Notes: generated by a model not told the origin, from the sequence alone. A DNA stretch of 33,737 nucleotides from Methylobacterium sp. E-045 (GCF_022829685.1 NZ_JAKSYE010000111.1:1-33737), one strand, 5' to 3'; shown: positions 23,817 to 32,819, counted from the first letter of the stretch. Program-made: numbers and translations.

Positions 23817-24299
23817 ATGACAAATAAAGAACTCGAAACCGAAATTTTAAAACGCCGGCATCAGGCAGACAGAGGTTGCAGAGCGTGGAGCACAATGTTT
23901 CACTTGGCCTTTGGCATCTCGACAATTACAGGCGTTGTTGTAGCGGCAATCGCCGGGAAGGATACGCAATTTTATGGTGTGAAGCTTTCAGATTATATAC
24001 CGTTAATTGCATTATCCGGTTCTATACTTGCTGCGGTTGGTGTTTTTGGTGGGTTTGAGCGCAAGTGGAAAGCGAATAGAATTACTAGAAATGAACTAGA
24101 TATATTGTATTTAAAAATCAAAGCAGGCGATAGTCCATCGAAAGAAATTGAGAATTACATAGATATTGTTCGCACTCACGATGCTGCGATATTAAACGAC
24201 ACCTTCAAGTCAGAACGACAGCCAGTGGCCACCCATCCGCAGGATGGTCTCGCGAACCCTAATGGCTCCCGACCGAATGCTGGGCAAATTTCAAACTGA
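23817..24299 (+). CDS. SLATT-like two-TM membrane protein (putative defence effector)
   Basis: 160 aa. An N-terminal helix (LETEILKRRHQADRGCRAW) precedes TM1 at 24-46 and TM2 at 60-80 (YIPLIALSGSILAAVGVFGG). A helical tail follows directly (ERKWKANRITRNELDILYLK, then IENYIDIVRTHDAAIL). A short linker between two TMs followed by a charged helix with W-x-x-x-R is the plan of SLATT domains, which are predicted pore-forming or membrane-perturbing effectors in nucleotide-signalling and other anti-phage systems. The gene is AT-rich to about 24210. The last ~30 residues are GC-rich transposon-end sequence, and the stop codon (TGA in AACTGAG) lies inside the right terminal repeat. A good upstream site (GAGGAAATT) is 4-10 bp before ATG 23817. 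Confidence 0.72.
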   Translation: MTNKELETEILKRRHQADRGCRAWSTMFHLAFGISTITGVVVAAIAGKDTQFYGVKLSDYIPLIALSGSILAAVGVFGGFERKWKANRITRNELDILYLKIKAGDSPSKEIENYIDIVRTHDAAILNDTFKSERQPVATHPQDGLANPNGSRPNAGQISN

Positions 24300-24308
24300 G
24301 ACACTACC
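24285..24308 (-). repeat. Right terminal inverted repeat of the transposon
   Basis: Ends CTGAGACACTACC. It is the 20-bp perfect inverse of 21034-21053 and also encodes the last residues and stop codon of the SLATT-like gene. Confidence 0.88.
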
Positions 24309-24316
24309 CCATCGTG
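24309..24316. repeat. 8-bp target site duplication, right
   Basis: CCATCGTG, identical to 21026-21033. Joining the flanks restores a continuous CTGCCCATCGTGCACTG pre-insertion site. Confidence 0.85.
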
Positions 24317-24949
24317 CACTGCTTTTCTGCGGCAGCCGACGCGTGACCGCTTTCGGGAAGGCCTCACCGCCTCTCCGGATGCCAGACATGGGTCGGGACC
24401 CGTCCGTCCGCTCAACAACCGGTTTTGTATGGAAATCCGTCTGTCTTCTTTCGAGGGGCCGTCGTACGAAAGCGGCCTTTTTATCAAGATCCAATCGTTC
24501 ATTTGTTCGGCGATGATCGATATTTGTATTTGCTTTGCTGTTCGGTTTGGCGTCGATCTTCAGACGAGAGGGGACTGAATCATAAAATCGAACAGGAGGC
24601 GGCGTCGCGCCCACTACAATCCGTCGCATTGCCAGATTACCTCACATCGAAGGGACAAAGTGGCAATCAGCAAACGTTTTTGTGATTTTATTATTTTGGA
24701 ACATTTACTCATAAGTCGCCGAAACGAGCAGCGAACAATCTCTGCCTCCGGGAGGGCGGCAATGGGCATTTTTTACCTGACCTTGTGAAGTAACGCGGCC
24801 GCTCTTGCCGCTGTCTGCACGCCGATACTGCCAGAACCGTCGTCCCGATGCCGCTACAGGCCAGGACGACGCGGCGGTCCTGCGACCTCATTTCTCGAAA
24901 AGACTACGCTCAAGAGCCCCATCGCGAGGGCTTCCGGGGGAAATACGCC
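24317..24949. other. Long intergenic leader of the adhesin gene
   Basis: Besides the hairpin at 24457-24482 I see no gene. The stretch 24640-24720 is AT-rich (TTTTTGTGATTTTATTATTTTGG) and is the likeliest place for the adhesin promoter. The frame of the adhesin is open back to 24848, but the segment before 24950 has no RBS and no adhesin-like repeats. Confidence 0.4.
24457..24482 (+). terminator. Intrinsic terminator-like hairpin
   Basis: GGCCG (24457-24461), an 11-nt loop containing TCGTACGA, CGGCC (24473-24477) and then TTTTT. It lies about 150 bp downstream of the transposon. It would insulate the adhesin gene from transcription leaving the transposon or from the older upstream gene. Confidence 0.6.
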
Positions 24950-27900
24950 ATGTCCGATACGTCGATCTCGACTGCGCGCACCACGGCCGTCACGCTCAAG
25001 GACGGCAATGCCGGTGCGGACGATACGCTCACCGTCACTGCCGCAGGCTCGCTCAAGACGACGGCCACCGCGATCGCCCTGGACACGACGAACGCGCCGG
25101 CCGGTGCGGGCATCGTGATCAACAACAGCGGCACGATCAGCGCGACGGCCAAGCGCGTCATCGACGTCACCAGCACGACGGGCGGGATCGGCACGAAGAT
25201 TACGCTGAACAACGATGCTGGCGGCGTCATCTCCTCCAGCGGTGGGACCAACGACAAGGCCGACATCTTCCGGATCGATCCGGACCTCCAGCAGGCCGTG
25301 ATCACCGTCAACAACGCGGGATCGATCGTCTCGACTGGATTGAGCAACGACAGCCAGGCCCTGCGCTTCGGCAAGTCTTATAGCGATACCAGCATCACGA
25401 TCAGCAATGCTGCGACGGGCATCATCAAGACCGCGAATGCCGATGCCATCCGTGCCGGCAACAACAGCACGATCACCAATGCCGGCGCCATCACCGCACT
25501 CTCGTCGGACCTGCCGTCCTCGAACCTCTACACCACGAAGAACGCCATCGACATCTCGATCGGCCAGAGCTCGACCATCATCAATTCCGGCACGATCACC
25601 GGCGACGAGAGCGCGCTCGGCAGCGATGTCGCGTACAATGGCACCAAGAGCGCCGCGACCGACACGGCGGCGAACTACACGGTCACCAACCGTACGGGCG
25701 GTGTGCTGACCGGCAACAATTCTGGCGCCATCGTCTCCAGCGGCACGGCCACGATCACGAACGAGGCCGGCGCCACGATCAAGGGCCTCGGCGCCGCGAC
25801 CTACAGCGGCGGCACGTCGTCCTTCCCCTCCAGCAAGCTGAACGTCGACGGCGACGGCATCGATGTCGCCGGATCGGCGACGATCACCAATGCGGGCACG
25901 ATCCAGGGCGTCCGTTCGCTGGGCTTCAACAATGGCGGCCGCGCCAACGTCTCGGAAGGCGTCGATATCGGCGGCGGCACGATCGTCAATTCCGGTACGA
26001 TCGAGGGTGGAAACGACGGCATTACGGTGGGCAACACCGCCAATGCCGCCCAGACCCGCAGCGGCTCGGCCGCCCTGTCTCTCACCAACCAGGCTGGCGG
26101 CCTGATCCAGGGCGACACCGGCTACGCGATCCGCTCCGAGAACAAGACCGCAGACGGCAGCGCCAATGCGGCGCTGACCAACGACACCATCGTCAATTAC
26201 GGCACCATCATCGGCAACGGCACGATCCCCACCGGCACGGTGACCTTGAGCGACGGCAAGACCGCCGACACGAACACCGTCGGCACCCTCGACGGCACCG
26301 CCTATACCAGCGCCGCCAATGCCGGCTCGGCCCGCTTCATCCTCGGCGACGGCGCCGCAATCCAGACCGGCGAGGGTGCCGACACGCTGACGAATTACGG
26401 CACGATCACCGGCAATTCCGGCCGGGCGATCAGCCTGGAAGGCGGCGACGACACCCTCAACCTCTATACCGGCGGCAGCGTCACCGGTCGCATCGACGGC
26501 GGCGCGGGTAACGACATTCTCACCCTCAACGCCGGCTCGGGCACCTCCGCCGGCACGCTGGCGAACGTCGTCCATGTGGAGACGCTCAGCGTCAACGGCG
26601 GCGCCTGGACCATCGCGGATGCGCAGGGCTACGCCAACGGCATCACCATCGCGGCCGGTGCCAGCCTCACCGTCGCGGCGGCCGGTTCGCTCTCCGGCGC
26701 CGTCACCGACAACGGCACGCTGAGCTTCGCGCATTCCGATGCCGTCACCGTGATGGATGCGATCAGCGGGAGCGGCAGCCTCGTCCAGGCCGGCACCGGT
26801 ACGCTCACCCTGTCGGGCGCCAACACCTATACCGGCGGGACCGTGCTTTCCGCCGGCACCCTCGACATCGCCTCGGCCGGCGGGGCCGGCAGCGGCGCCA
26901 TCGCCTTCGGCAGCGGCGCCCAGACCCTCCATATCGAGCAGGCCGCCCTGACGGGGTCGGGCGGCGCCGCCGGCTTCGCCAACGGCCTCACCGGGTTCGG
27001 CGCCGAGGACACGATCGACGTCTCCGGCATCGGCACGGCCACGGCCGCGCGCTATGACGACGCCGCGCATACCCTGACGCTCAGCGGCGGCAGCCAGAGC
27101 GTGACGCTCCAGCTCGATGCCGGTGCCGCGCCCACTGCGGGATACGCCTATGGCGTGGTCTCGGACGGCGCAGGCGGAAGCCTGGTGGCGATCGAAGCCG
27201 TGGCGCAGGTGATCGGCGTGTCGGCGAGCCCGGCAGGCGGGGTGATCAAGGCGGGCCAGACCGTCTCCATCGCCCTCGCCACCAGTGCCGCCGTTACCGT
27301 CTCGGGTGACGCCCCGGTCCTGCATCTCGGCGACGGCGGCACGGCGACCTACGACGCCGCGCATTCCACCGGCACCAGCCTCGTCTTCACCTATACGGCG
27401 ACGGCCGGCGAGAACGCCGCCGCGCTCACGATCACCGGCGTCGACAACGGGGCGAGCGTGCAGGACGCGGCCCATGTCGCCCTCGACCTCTCGGGCGCGA
27501 TCGGCCAGACGGGCATCGGCCCGCAGGTCGATACCGTGGCACCCGCTCTGACCTTCGCCAGCACCGGCGGCCTCACCAATCAGGCGACCCAGACCGTCTC
27601 CGGCACGATCGGTGCCGTCGATGCCGGGGCGACGATCACCCTCTACGAGGGCGGCTCCGTCCTCGGCACCACCGTGGCCGGCCAGGACGGCGCATGGTCG
27701 ACCGCCGTGACCTTCAGCGGCAACGGTACCCACAGCATCCATGCCGAGGCGAGCGACGCCGCCGGCAACCTCGGCTCCAGTGCCGAGCTGACCTACACCC
27801 TCGACACGACGCCGCCGAGCGTAAGCTTCACCAACGTGGGCGGTCTCACCAACACGGCGGTCCAGACCGTCTCCGGCGAGGTCGATTCGACCCATGCCGG

Positions 27901-30900
27901 CCTCGCGGTCTCGATCACCGAGAACGGCGCGGTCGTCGGCACCGCCACGGTGCAGAGCGACGGCAGCTGGAGCACCAGCGTGTCGCTCACCGGAGACGGC
28001 GTCCACACGCTGCTCGCCAGCGACACCGATCAGGCCGGCAATGTCGGCACCAGCAATCCGCTGCGGTTCACCCTCGACACCACGGCCCCCACCATCGTCC
28101 TCGCGGGTGCCGGCGGCCTGATCAATCAGGCGCACCAGACGATCGCGGGCAGTGTCGGAATCGCCGATGCCGGCACCACGATCACCCTCACCGAGAACGG
28201 CGCGGTGCTCGGCACCGCCACGGTCGGCGGCGACGGGCGCTGGAGCGCGGACGTGACCCTGACCGGCGATGGCGTTCATACGCTCGTCGCCAGCGATACC
28301 GATGCCGCCGGCAATACCGGCCATAGCGCCGACCTCGTCTACACCTTCGACACGACGGCACCCGCCGTGACCGTCGGGAGCGTCGGCGGCCTGACCAACC
28401 ACGCGAGCCAGACCGTCTCCGGCAGCGTCGGACTCGCCGATGCCGGCACCACGATCACCCTCACCGAGAACGGCAGCGTGCTCGGCACCGCCACGGTCGG
28501 CGGCGACGGGCGCTGGAGCGCCGGTATCACGCTGTCGGGAGATGGGACGCATACCGTCATCGCCAATGACACCGACGCCGCCGGCAACAGCGGCCATAGC
28601 GCCGCCCTGACCTTCACCCTCGACACCACCGCTCCGGACGTGACCGTCGCCGGCTCCGGCGGCCTGACCAACCATGCGAGCCAGACCATCTCGGGCGGCA
28701 TCGGCGTCGCCGATGCCGGCACCCTCGTCACCCTCACCGAGAACGGCACCGTCCTCGGCACCGCGACCGTCGGCAGCGATGGCCATTGGAGCACCCGGAT
28801 CACGCTGTCGGGCGACGGGACACATACCGTCGTCGCCAGCGATACCGACGCCGCCGGCAATACCGGCCGCGCCGCGCCCATGACCTACACCCTCGACACC
28901 ACCGCGCCGGATGTGGACTTCACGAGCTACGGCGGCAGCGTCAGCAAGGCGGTCCAGGTCGTCCACGGAACGGCCGGGGTCGAGGATGCCGGCACCACGG
29001 TCTCGGTCTACGAGAGCGGTCACCTCATGGGCACGGGAATCGTGCGCGGCGACGGCCATTGGAGCGCCACCGTGACTCTCGCCGGGGAGGGCACCCACAC
29101 CCTCACCGCCAGCGACACGGATGCGGCCGGCAACACGGCCGTCACCGACGAGAGCCTGAGCCTCACCCTCGCCAGCAAGGCGCCGACCTTCGACGTCGGC
29201 AACCTCGTGCTCAGCGTCTACGGCAACGGCGACGGCAGCGGCGACTATACCGACAACAACGCCTCGCCCATCGTCCTGGAGCAGATCACCACGGACGGCA
29301 CCCTCGTCAGCCGCTTCGTCCTGCCCCAGACCACCAGCGTCACCAACGGCGTCACCAACTCGGTGATCTCGGGCGAGTACGGCTCCTCGTCCGAGGGCTC
29401 GCTGCAGCTCTCGGCGGACGGACATTGGCTCGTCATCGCCGGCTACGGCATCGACGCCGACACCTACAATGCCGGCGGGGCCGGCGTGTACGGCGATGTC
29501 CGCCTCGCCCAGACCACGAGCATCGCGGGCGGCGCCTACGAGCCGGTCAGCCGCGTGATCGCCAAGATCGGCGCCGACGGCAGCGTCGACACCAGCACCA
29601 TCCTCTACAACGTCTACAACACCAACAACCCGCGCAGCGTCGCCACCATCGACGGCACCGACTTCTACATCTCGGGCCAGGGCAAGAAGGGCGACACCAC
29701 CCAGGGCGTCTTCCTCGTCCATGACGGCGGCACCGCGGCGACGGCCATCGACACCAGCACCGACACCCGCACCATCGCGATCCACGATGGCGAACTCTAC
29801 GTCTCCCGCGACAGCAAGCAGGGGTCGGGCGGCACCGCCAACGTGGCGACCTACGGCGGACTGCCGACCTCGGCCACGGTGCCGTCCGCGCTGTCCGGGA
29901 TCGGCGGATCGGTGGTACTGACGGAGGCGCAGACCAACACCGTGAATGGCGGCGCGGTGGGCACCAAGGTCTATCTCAGCCCGGAGAACTTCTTCTTCGC
30001 CAACGATACCACCCTCTACGTGGCCGATAGCGGCCTGCCGAAGCAGGGGGGAGTCGGCGACGGCGGCCTGCAGAAATGGGTCTACCAGGGCTCGAAATGG
30101 GTCCTGCAATACACCCTCTCCGACGGGCTCGGCATCGTCTCCGGCGGAGCGAGCGAGGGCACCACGGGGCTGATCGGCCTCTCGGGACGTGTGGTCGGCG
30201 ACCAGGTCGAACTCTACGCCACCAACGCCACCCTCGGCGACGTCGACCAGACCTACGTCTTCGGCATCCGCGACACCCTCGCGGCGACCTCCGGCGCGGG
30301 CGAGAGCTTCACCACCCTCGTCACGGCGGATGCGGGCACCAACATCCGCGGCATCTCGTTCGCGCCGACCCCGGTCGTCCCCACGGTGGCGATCACCAGC
30401 ACCGGCGGGGCCACCAACCACGGAGCGCAGACGCTCGCCGGCACCGTCGGCATCGCCTATGCCGGGACGATCGTGACCATCCTCGACGGCGCCAAGGTGA
30501 TCGGCACCACCACCGTGAAGGCCGATGGACGCTGGAGCGCCGACATCGTCCTCAGGGGCAGCGGGTCCCACAGCCTCGTCGCCCAGGACGTCGATGCCAT
30601 CGGCACGGTCGGCACCAGCGCGGCGGTGACCTACATCCTCGACAAGACCGCACCGGTCGCGCCCGGTCTCGAGATCGGCACGCCCGTGAAGGGGAGCCTG
30701 CCGACACCGGCGCTGTCCGGGACCGCCGAGGCCGGGTCCAGGGTCTCGCTCTATGACGGGACCACCCTGCTCGCCACGGCGAGCGCGGATGCGACGGGGC
30801 ATTACAGCTTCACAGGCCTCTCCATCCTGTCCCCGGGGACGCATGTCCTGACGACCAGGGCGCAGGATGCGGCGGGCAATCTCGGCGCGGCCTCGACCGG

Positions 30901-32080
30901 CCAGACCGTGACGATCGCGGCCGGCGGCGCCCTGTCCGGCCTCGTCCAGGTCCATGCCGACCGCTCCAAGGACGCGTTCAAGCTCGGCATCACCGGCCAG
31001 AGCTATGTCGCCGAGCAGGACAGCTACAATGCGGCCGGCAAGCTCACCGCCATGGTCCGTAGCCATGCGGATGGCAGCCTCGACTCGACCTACAGCCTCG
31101 ACACCGCCACGGGCACGAAGACCACCGACAGCTACGGTGCCACCGGAATCCTGAAGACGCACAGCGTGGTCCGGTCGGACGGTAAATCCGATGTCACGAC
31201 CTATGCCGGCGACGGCACAACCCCGGCGAGCGAAGTGATCCGCTACGCGCCGGGAGGGAGCGAACTGTCCGATACCCTGCTCTTCACCAAGGGCGTCCTC
31301 ACCCGGGAGACGCATGTCCATGCCGATGGCTCGAAGGATGTCGACCTGTCCGCCATCACCGGCCGGAGCTACGTCGCCGAGCATGACGGCTACGATGCAT
31401 CCGGCACCCTCGTCGCCATGTCACGCTCGCACGCCGACAAGAGCCTCGACTCGACCTACAGCCTCGACACCCAAACCGGTACGAAGACGGCCGGCACCTA
31501 CGACGCGGCCGGCATCCTGACGAAGCAGACGGTCACGCAGGCCGACGGCGCTACTGACACGTTCACCTTCGCCAAGGGCGTCCTGACCCGCGAGGTTCAG
31601 GTCCACGCCGACCTGTCGAAAGACGTGTTCGACTTTGCCGTCACCGGAAAGAGCTACGTCGCCGATCACTACGCCTACGGGTCGGATGGAAAGATCGAGA
31701 CCCTGGACCTCACGGTTGCGGATCACTCGCACAAGCAGACCGCCTATCAGGCCGACCAGACCCTGATCTCGACGGCAGGCGTCGCCGATACGTTCAAGGG
31801 CTTCGGCGCGGACACCTTCGTCTTCGCCTCCGGCTTCGGCAAGGACGTTGTCAACGGATTCCATGCCGGCTCAGGGACCGGGCACGACGTCCTCCTGCTG
31901 GATTCCTCCGAGGCGACGAGCTTCGCGGACCTGCAGGCACGTCATGCGATCTCGGCCTCGGGTCACGACACCCTGATCACGCTCTCGGCCACCGACACGA
32001 TCCTCATCAAGAACGTCCTGCCGACCGCCCTCAACGCGGACAATGTCCACATCCAGGACCACGGGCTGTTCCACGTGTGA
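24950..32080 (+). CDS. Giant repeat adhesin, probable type I secretion substrate
   Basis: 2,376 aa from ATG 24950 (GGGGGAA upstream). Residues 1-600 are beta-helix-like N-x-G-x-I repeats (INNSGTISATA, ITNAGAITA, IVNSGTIEG), with one RTX-like GGAGNDILTL near 525. An autotransporter-associated strand repeat (GTLTLSGANTYTGGTVLSAG) lies at ~610-640. Residues 861-1406 are six Ig-like repeats of 91 aa. Residues ~1410-1800 form an insertion with GDGSGDYTDNN and a YVADSG-type beta-propeller look. Two further Ig-like units follow at ~1809-1990, then three repeats beginning VHADxSKD. The C-terminus (DTFKGFGADTFVFASGFGKD, DVLLLDSSEA, TILIKNV) is typical of the RTX/T1SS secretion end. There is no N-terminal signal peptide and no autotransporter barrel. 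It is probably a surface or biofilm adhesin; no secretion genes lie in the window. Confidence 0.85.
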   Translation: MSDTSISTARTTAVTLKDGNAGADDTLTVTAAGSLKTTATAIALDTTNAPAGAGIVINNSGTISATAKRVIDVTSTTGGIGTKITLNNDAGGVISSSGGTNDKADIFRIDPDLQQAVITVNNAGSIVSTGLSNDSQALRFGKSYSDTSITISNAATGIIKTANADAIRAGNNSTITNAGAITALSSDLPSSNLYTTKNAIDISIGQSSTIINSGTITGDESALGSDVAYNGTKSAATDTAANYTVTNRTGGVLTGNNSGAIVSSGTATITNEAGATIKGLGAATYSGGTSSFPSSKLNVDGDGIDVAGSATITNAGTIQGVRSLGFNNGGRANVSEGVDIGGGTIVNSGTIEGGNDGITVGNTANAAQTRSGSAALSLTNQAGGLIQGDTGYAIRSENKTADGSANAALTNDTIVNYGTIIGNGTIPTGTVTLSDGKTADTNTVGTLDGTAYTSAANAGSARFILGDGAAIQTGEGADTLTNYGTITGNSGRAISLEGGDDTLNLYTGGSVTGRIDGGAGNDILTLNAGSGTSAGTLANVVHVETLSVNGGAWTIADAQGYANGITIAAGASLTVAAAGSLSGAVTDNGTLSFAHSDAVTVMDAISGSGSLVQAGTGTLTLSGANTYTGGTVLSAGTLDIASAGGAGSGAIAFGSGAQTLHIEQAALTGSGGAAGFANGLTGFGAEDTIDVSGIGTATAARYDDAAHTLTLSGGSQSVTLQLDAGAAPTAGYAYGVVSDGAGGSLVAIEAVAQVIGVSASPAGGVIKAGQTVSIALATSAAVTVSGDAPVLHLGDGGTATYDAAHSTGTSLVFTYTATAGENAAALTITGVDNGASVQDAAHVALDLSGAIGQTGIGPQVDTVAPALTFASTGGLTNQATQTVSGTIGAVDAGATITLYEGGSVLGTTVAGQDGAWSTAVTFSGNGTHSIHAEASDAAGNLGSSAELTYTLDTTPPSVSFTNVGGLTNTAVQTVSGEVDSTHAGLAVSITENGAVVGTATVQSDGSWSTSVSLTGDGVHTLLASDTDQAGNVGTSNPLRFTLDTTAPTIVLAGAGGLINQAHQTIAGSVGIADAGTTITLTENGAVLGTATVGGDGRWSADVTLTGDGVHTLVASDTDAAGNTGHSADLVYTFDTTAPAVTVGSVGGLTNHASQTVSGSVGLADAGTTITLTENGSVLGTATVGGDGRWSAGITLSGDGTHTVIANDTDAAGNSGHSAALTFTLDTTAPDVTVAGSGGLTNHASQTISGGIGVADAGTLVTLTENGTVLGTATVGSDGHWSTRITLSGDGTHTVVASDTDAAGNTGRAAPMTYTLDTTAPDVDFTSYGGSVSKAVQVVHGTAGVEDAGTTVSVYESGHLMGTGIVRGDGHWSATVTLAGEGTHTLTASDTDAAGNTAVTDESLSLTLASKAPTFDVGNLVLSVYGNGDGSGDYTDNNASPIVLEQITTDGTLVSRFVLPQTTSVTNGVTNSVISGEYGSSSEGSLQLSADGHWLVIAGYGIDADTYNAGGAGVYGDVRLAQTTSIAGGAYEPVSRVIAKIGADGSVDTSTILYNVYNTNNPRSVATIDGTDFYISGQGKKGDTTQGVFLVHDGGTAATAIDTSTDTRTIAIHDGELYVSRDSKQGSGGTANVATYGGLPTSATVPSALSGIGGSVVLTEAQTNTVNGGAVGTKVYLSPENFFFANDTTLYVADSGLPKQGGVGDGGLQKWVYQGSKWVLQYTLSDGLGIVSGGASEGTTGLIGLSGRVVGDQVELYATNATLGDVDQTYVFGIRDTLAATSGAGESFTTLVTADAGTNIRGISFAPTPVVPTVAITSTGGATNHGAQTLAGTVGIAYAGTIVTILDGAKVIGTTTVKADGRWSADIVLRGSGSHSLVAQDVDAIGTVGTSAAVTYILDKTAPVAPGLEIGTPVKGSLPTPALSGTAEAGSRVSLYDGTTLLATASADATGHYSFTGLSILSPGTHVLTTRAQDAAGNLGAASTGQTVTIAAGGALSGLVQVHADRSKDAFKLGITGQSYVAEQDSYNAAGKLTAMVRSHADGSLDSTYSLDTATGTKTTDSYGATGILKTHSVVRSDGKSDVTTYAGDGTTPASEVIRYAPGGSELSDTLLFTKGVLTRETHVHADGSKDVDLSAITGRSYVAEHDGYDASGTLVAMSRSHADKSLDSTYSLDTQTGTKTAGTYDAAGILTKQTVTQADGATDTFTFAKGVLTREVQVHADLSKDVFDFAVTGKSYVADHYAYGSDGKIETLDLTVADHSHKQTAYQADQTLISTAGVADTFKGFGADTFVFASGFGKDVVNGFHAGSGTGHDVLLLDSSEATSFADLQARHAISASGHDTLITLSATDTILIKNVLPTALNADNVHIQDHGLFHV
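27530..29167 (+). repeat. Six tandem 273-bp Ig-like coding repeats in the adhesin
   Basis: The linker D-T-T-A-P recurs with its GA base at about 27530, 27803, 28076, 28349, 28622 and 28895, an exact 273-bp (91-aa) period. Units 3 and 4 share long identical stretches (GATGCCGGCACCACGATCAC and GCACCGCCACGGTCGGCGGC), pointing to recent duplication or gene conversion. Each unit ends with the SDTDAAGN motif of bacterial Ig-like domains. Confidence 0.85.
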
Positions 32081-32088
32081 GGACAAGG

Positions 32089-32391
32089 ATGGCCCTGCGC
32101 GGCCTCATGAAGAGCGCCGATGCGGATCTGCTGCGCGAGATGATCGGCTTCGTGGCCGAGCGGATGATGGAATTGGAGGTGGGCGGCCTGACCGGGGCGG
32201 CCCACGGCGAGAAGAGCGCCGAGCATCTGGTCCAGCGCAATGGCTCCCGCGACCGGGACTGGCAGAGGCGGGCCGGCACGGTGGAACCGCGCATCCCGAA
32301 GCTGCGCAAGGGCTCGTACTGCCCTGGCTTCATGGAGCCGCGGCGGATGGCCGAGAAGGCGCTGACCGCGGTGATCCAGGAAGCGTACATC
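32089..32391 (+). pseudogene. IS256-family transposase, N-terminal fragment
   Basis: From ATG 32089, only 8 bp after the adhesin stop, the frame encodes ~101 residues of the start of IS256/mutator transposases: MALRGLMKSADADLLREMIG, LEVGGLTGAAHGEKSAEHLV, TVEPRIPKLRKGSYCPGF, MAEKALTAVIQEAYI. Homology stops at about 32391. The catalytic DDE domain is absent. The frame then continues without a stop into an ABC-transporter fragment, ending at 32745. Confidence 0.82.
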
Positions 32392-32397
32392 CACGTG

Positions 32398-32714
32398 CAG
32401 AAGCGGGTCCTGCTCGCCCGCATGCTGGTGGCGCGCCCGCGCCTGCTCGTCCTCGACGAACCCTCCATGGGCCTCGCCCCGCAGGTGGCGGCGGAGATCT
32501 TCCGCACCCTCGAGCGCCTCAACCGCGACGAGGGATTGACGATCCTGGTGGCCGAACAGAACGTCACCGTGGCGCTGCGCCATGCGGACCGGGCGGTCGT
32601 GCTGGAGAACGGACGCAGCGTCCTCTCGGGCACCGCCGCCGAACTCCGTGGGCGCGACGCCATCAGGCGTTCTATCTCGGCCTCGGGACCGCGCCCGCCC
32701 GTATCACGGGGTGA
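32398..32714 (+). pseudogene. LivF-type ABC transporter ATPase, C-terminal fragment, frameshifted
   Basis: Starts inside the signature region (QKRVLLARMLVARPR), then Walker B LLVLDEPSMGLAP and the switch His/Gln region ILVAEQNVTVALRHADRAVVLENG. This is the branched-chain amino-acid (LivF) type. Walker A and the first half are missing. Near 32670 the frame shifts: the native ending AFYLGLGTAPARITG* is read only in another frame, with stop at 32712-32714, as if one G were lost from an AGGGCG-like site. The open frame, fused to the IS256 piece, instead ends at 32745. It is non-functional as an ATPase. Confidence 0.82.
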
Positions 32715-32790
32715 GCAATCGAATTTCCGAATACCACCGCAATAGAAAAACATCTTCCTAGATGGCTGTAAAATAAAGCAACGCCGTTCA

Positions 32791-32819
32791 TTGACGTTTG
32801 TTTCGATATCATTGCATAT
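32791..32819 (+). promoter_or_regulatory. Candidate sigma-70 promoter ahead of the porin gene
   Basis: TTGACG at 32791-32796, a 17-bp spacer, then GCATAT at 32814-32819, within an AT-rich pocket (32740-32840) in otherwise GC-rich DNA. It is the only promoter-like pair in the 260-bp gap before the porin start at 33006, which leaves a long leader. Confidence 0.4.

Larger units (their letters stand above)
21034..24308 (+). mobile_element. 3,275-bp IS1-family-like transposon with passenger genes
   Basis: The ends GGTAGTGTCTCAGTTTGAAA (21034-21053) and the inverted copy (24289-24308) are identical over 20 bp, with 3 of the next 4 bp also matching. A perfect 8-bp duplication CCATCGTG flanks them, as expected for IS1-family transposition. 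Inside, in order, are two overlapping small ORFs (+), an AAA+ ATPase (-), a DDE transposase (+) and a SLATT-like membrane protein (+). The transposase and the small ORFs are GC-rich, while the ATPase and SLATT-like genes are markedly AT-rich, so these two have another origin. A typical IS1-like element is under 1.2 kb, so about 2 kb is passenger DNA. The intact ends and duplication imply recent movement as one unit. Confidence 0.88.

Noticed and set aside
27530..29167. Possible CRISPR-like array because of regular spacing
   Set aside because: The 273-bp period is in frame and encodes Ig-like domains; there are no short repeats with unique spacers.
24854..31384. Open frame of 2,176 codons on the minus strand opposite the adhesin
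   Set aside because: It is the mirror of a GC-rich, highly repetitive coding sequence. Its translation is Gly/Ala/Arg/Asp-rich with no domain, and the plus strand has clear family motifs.
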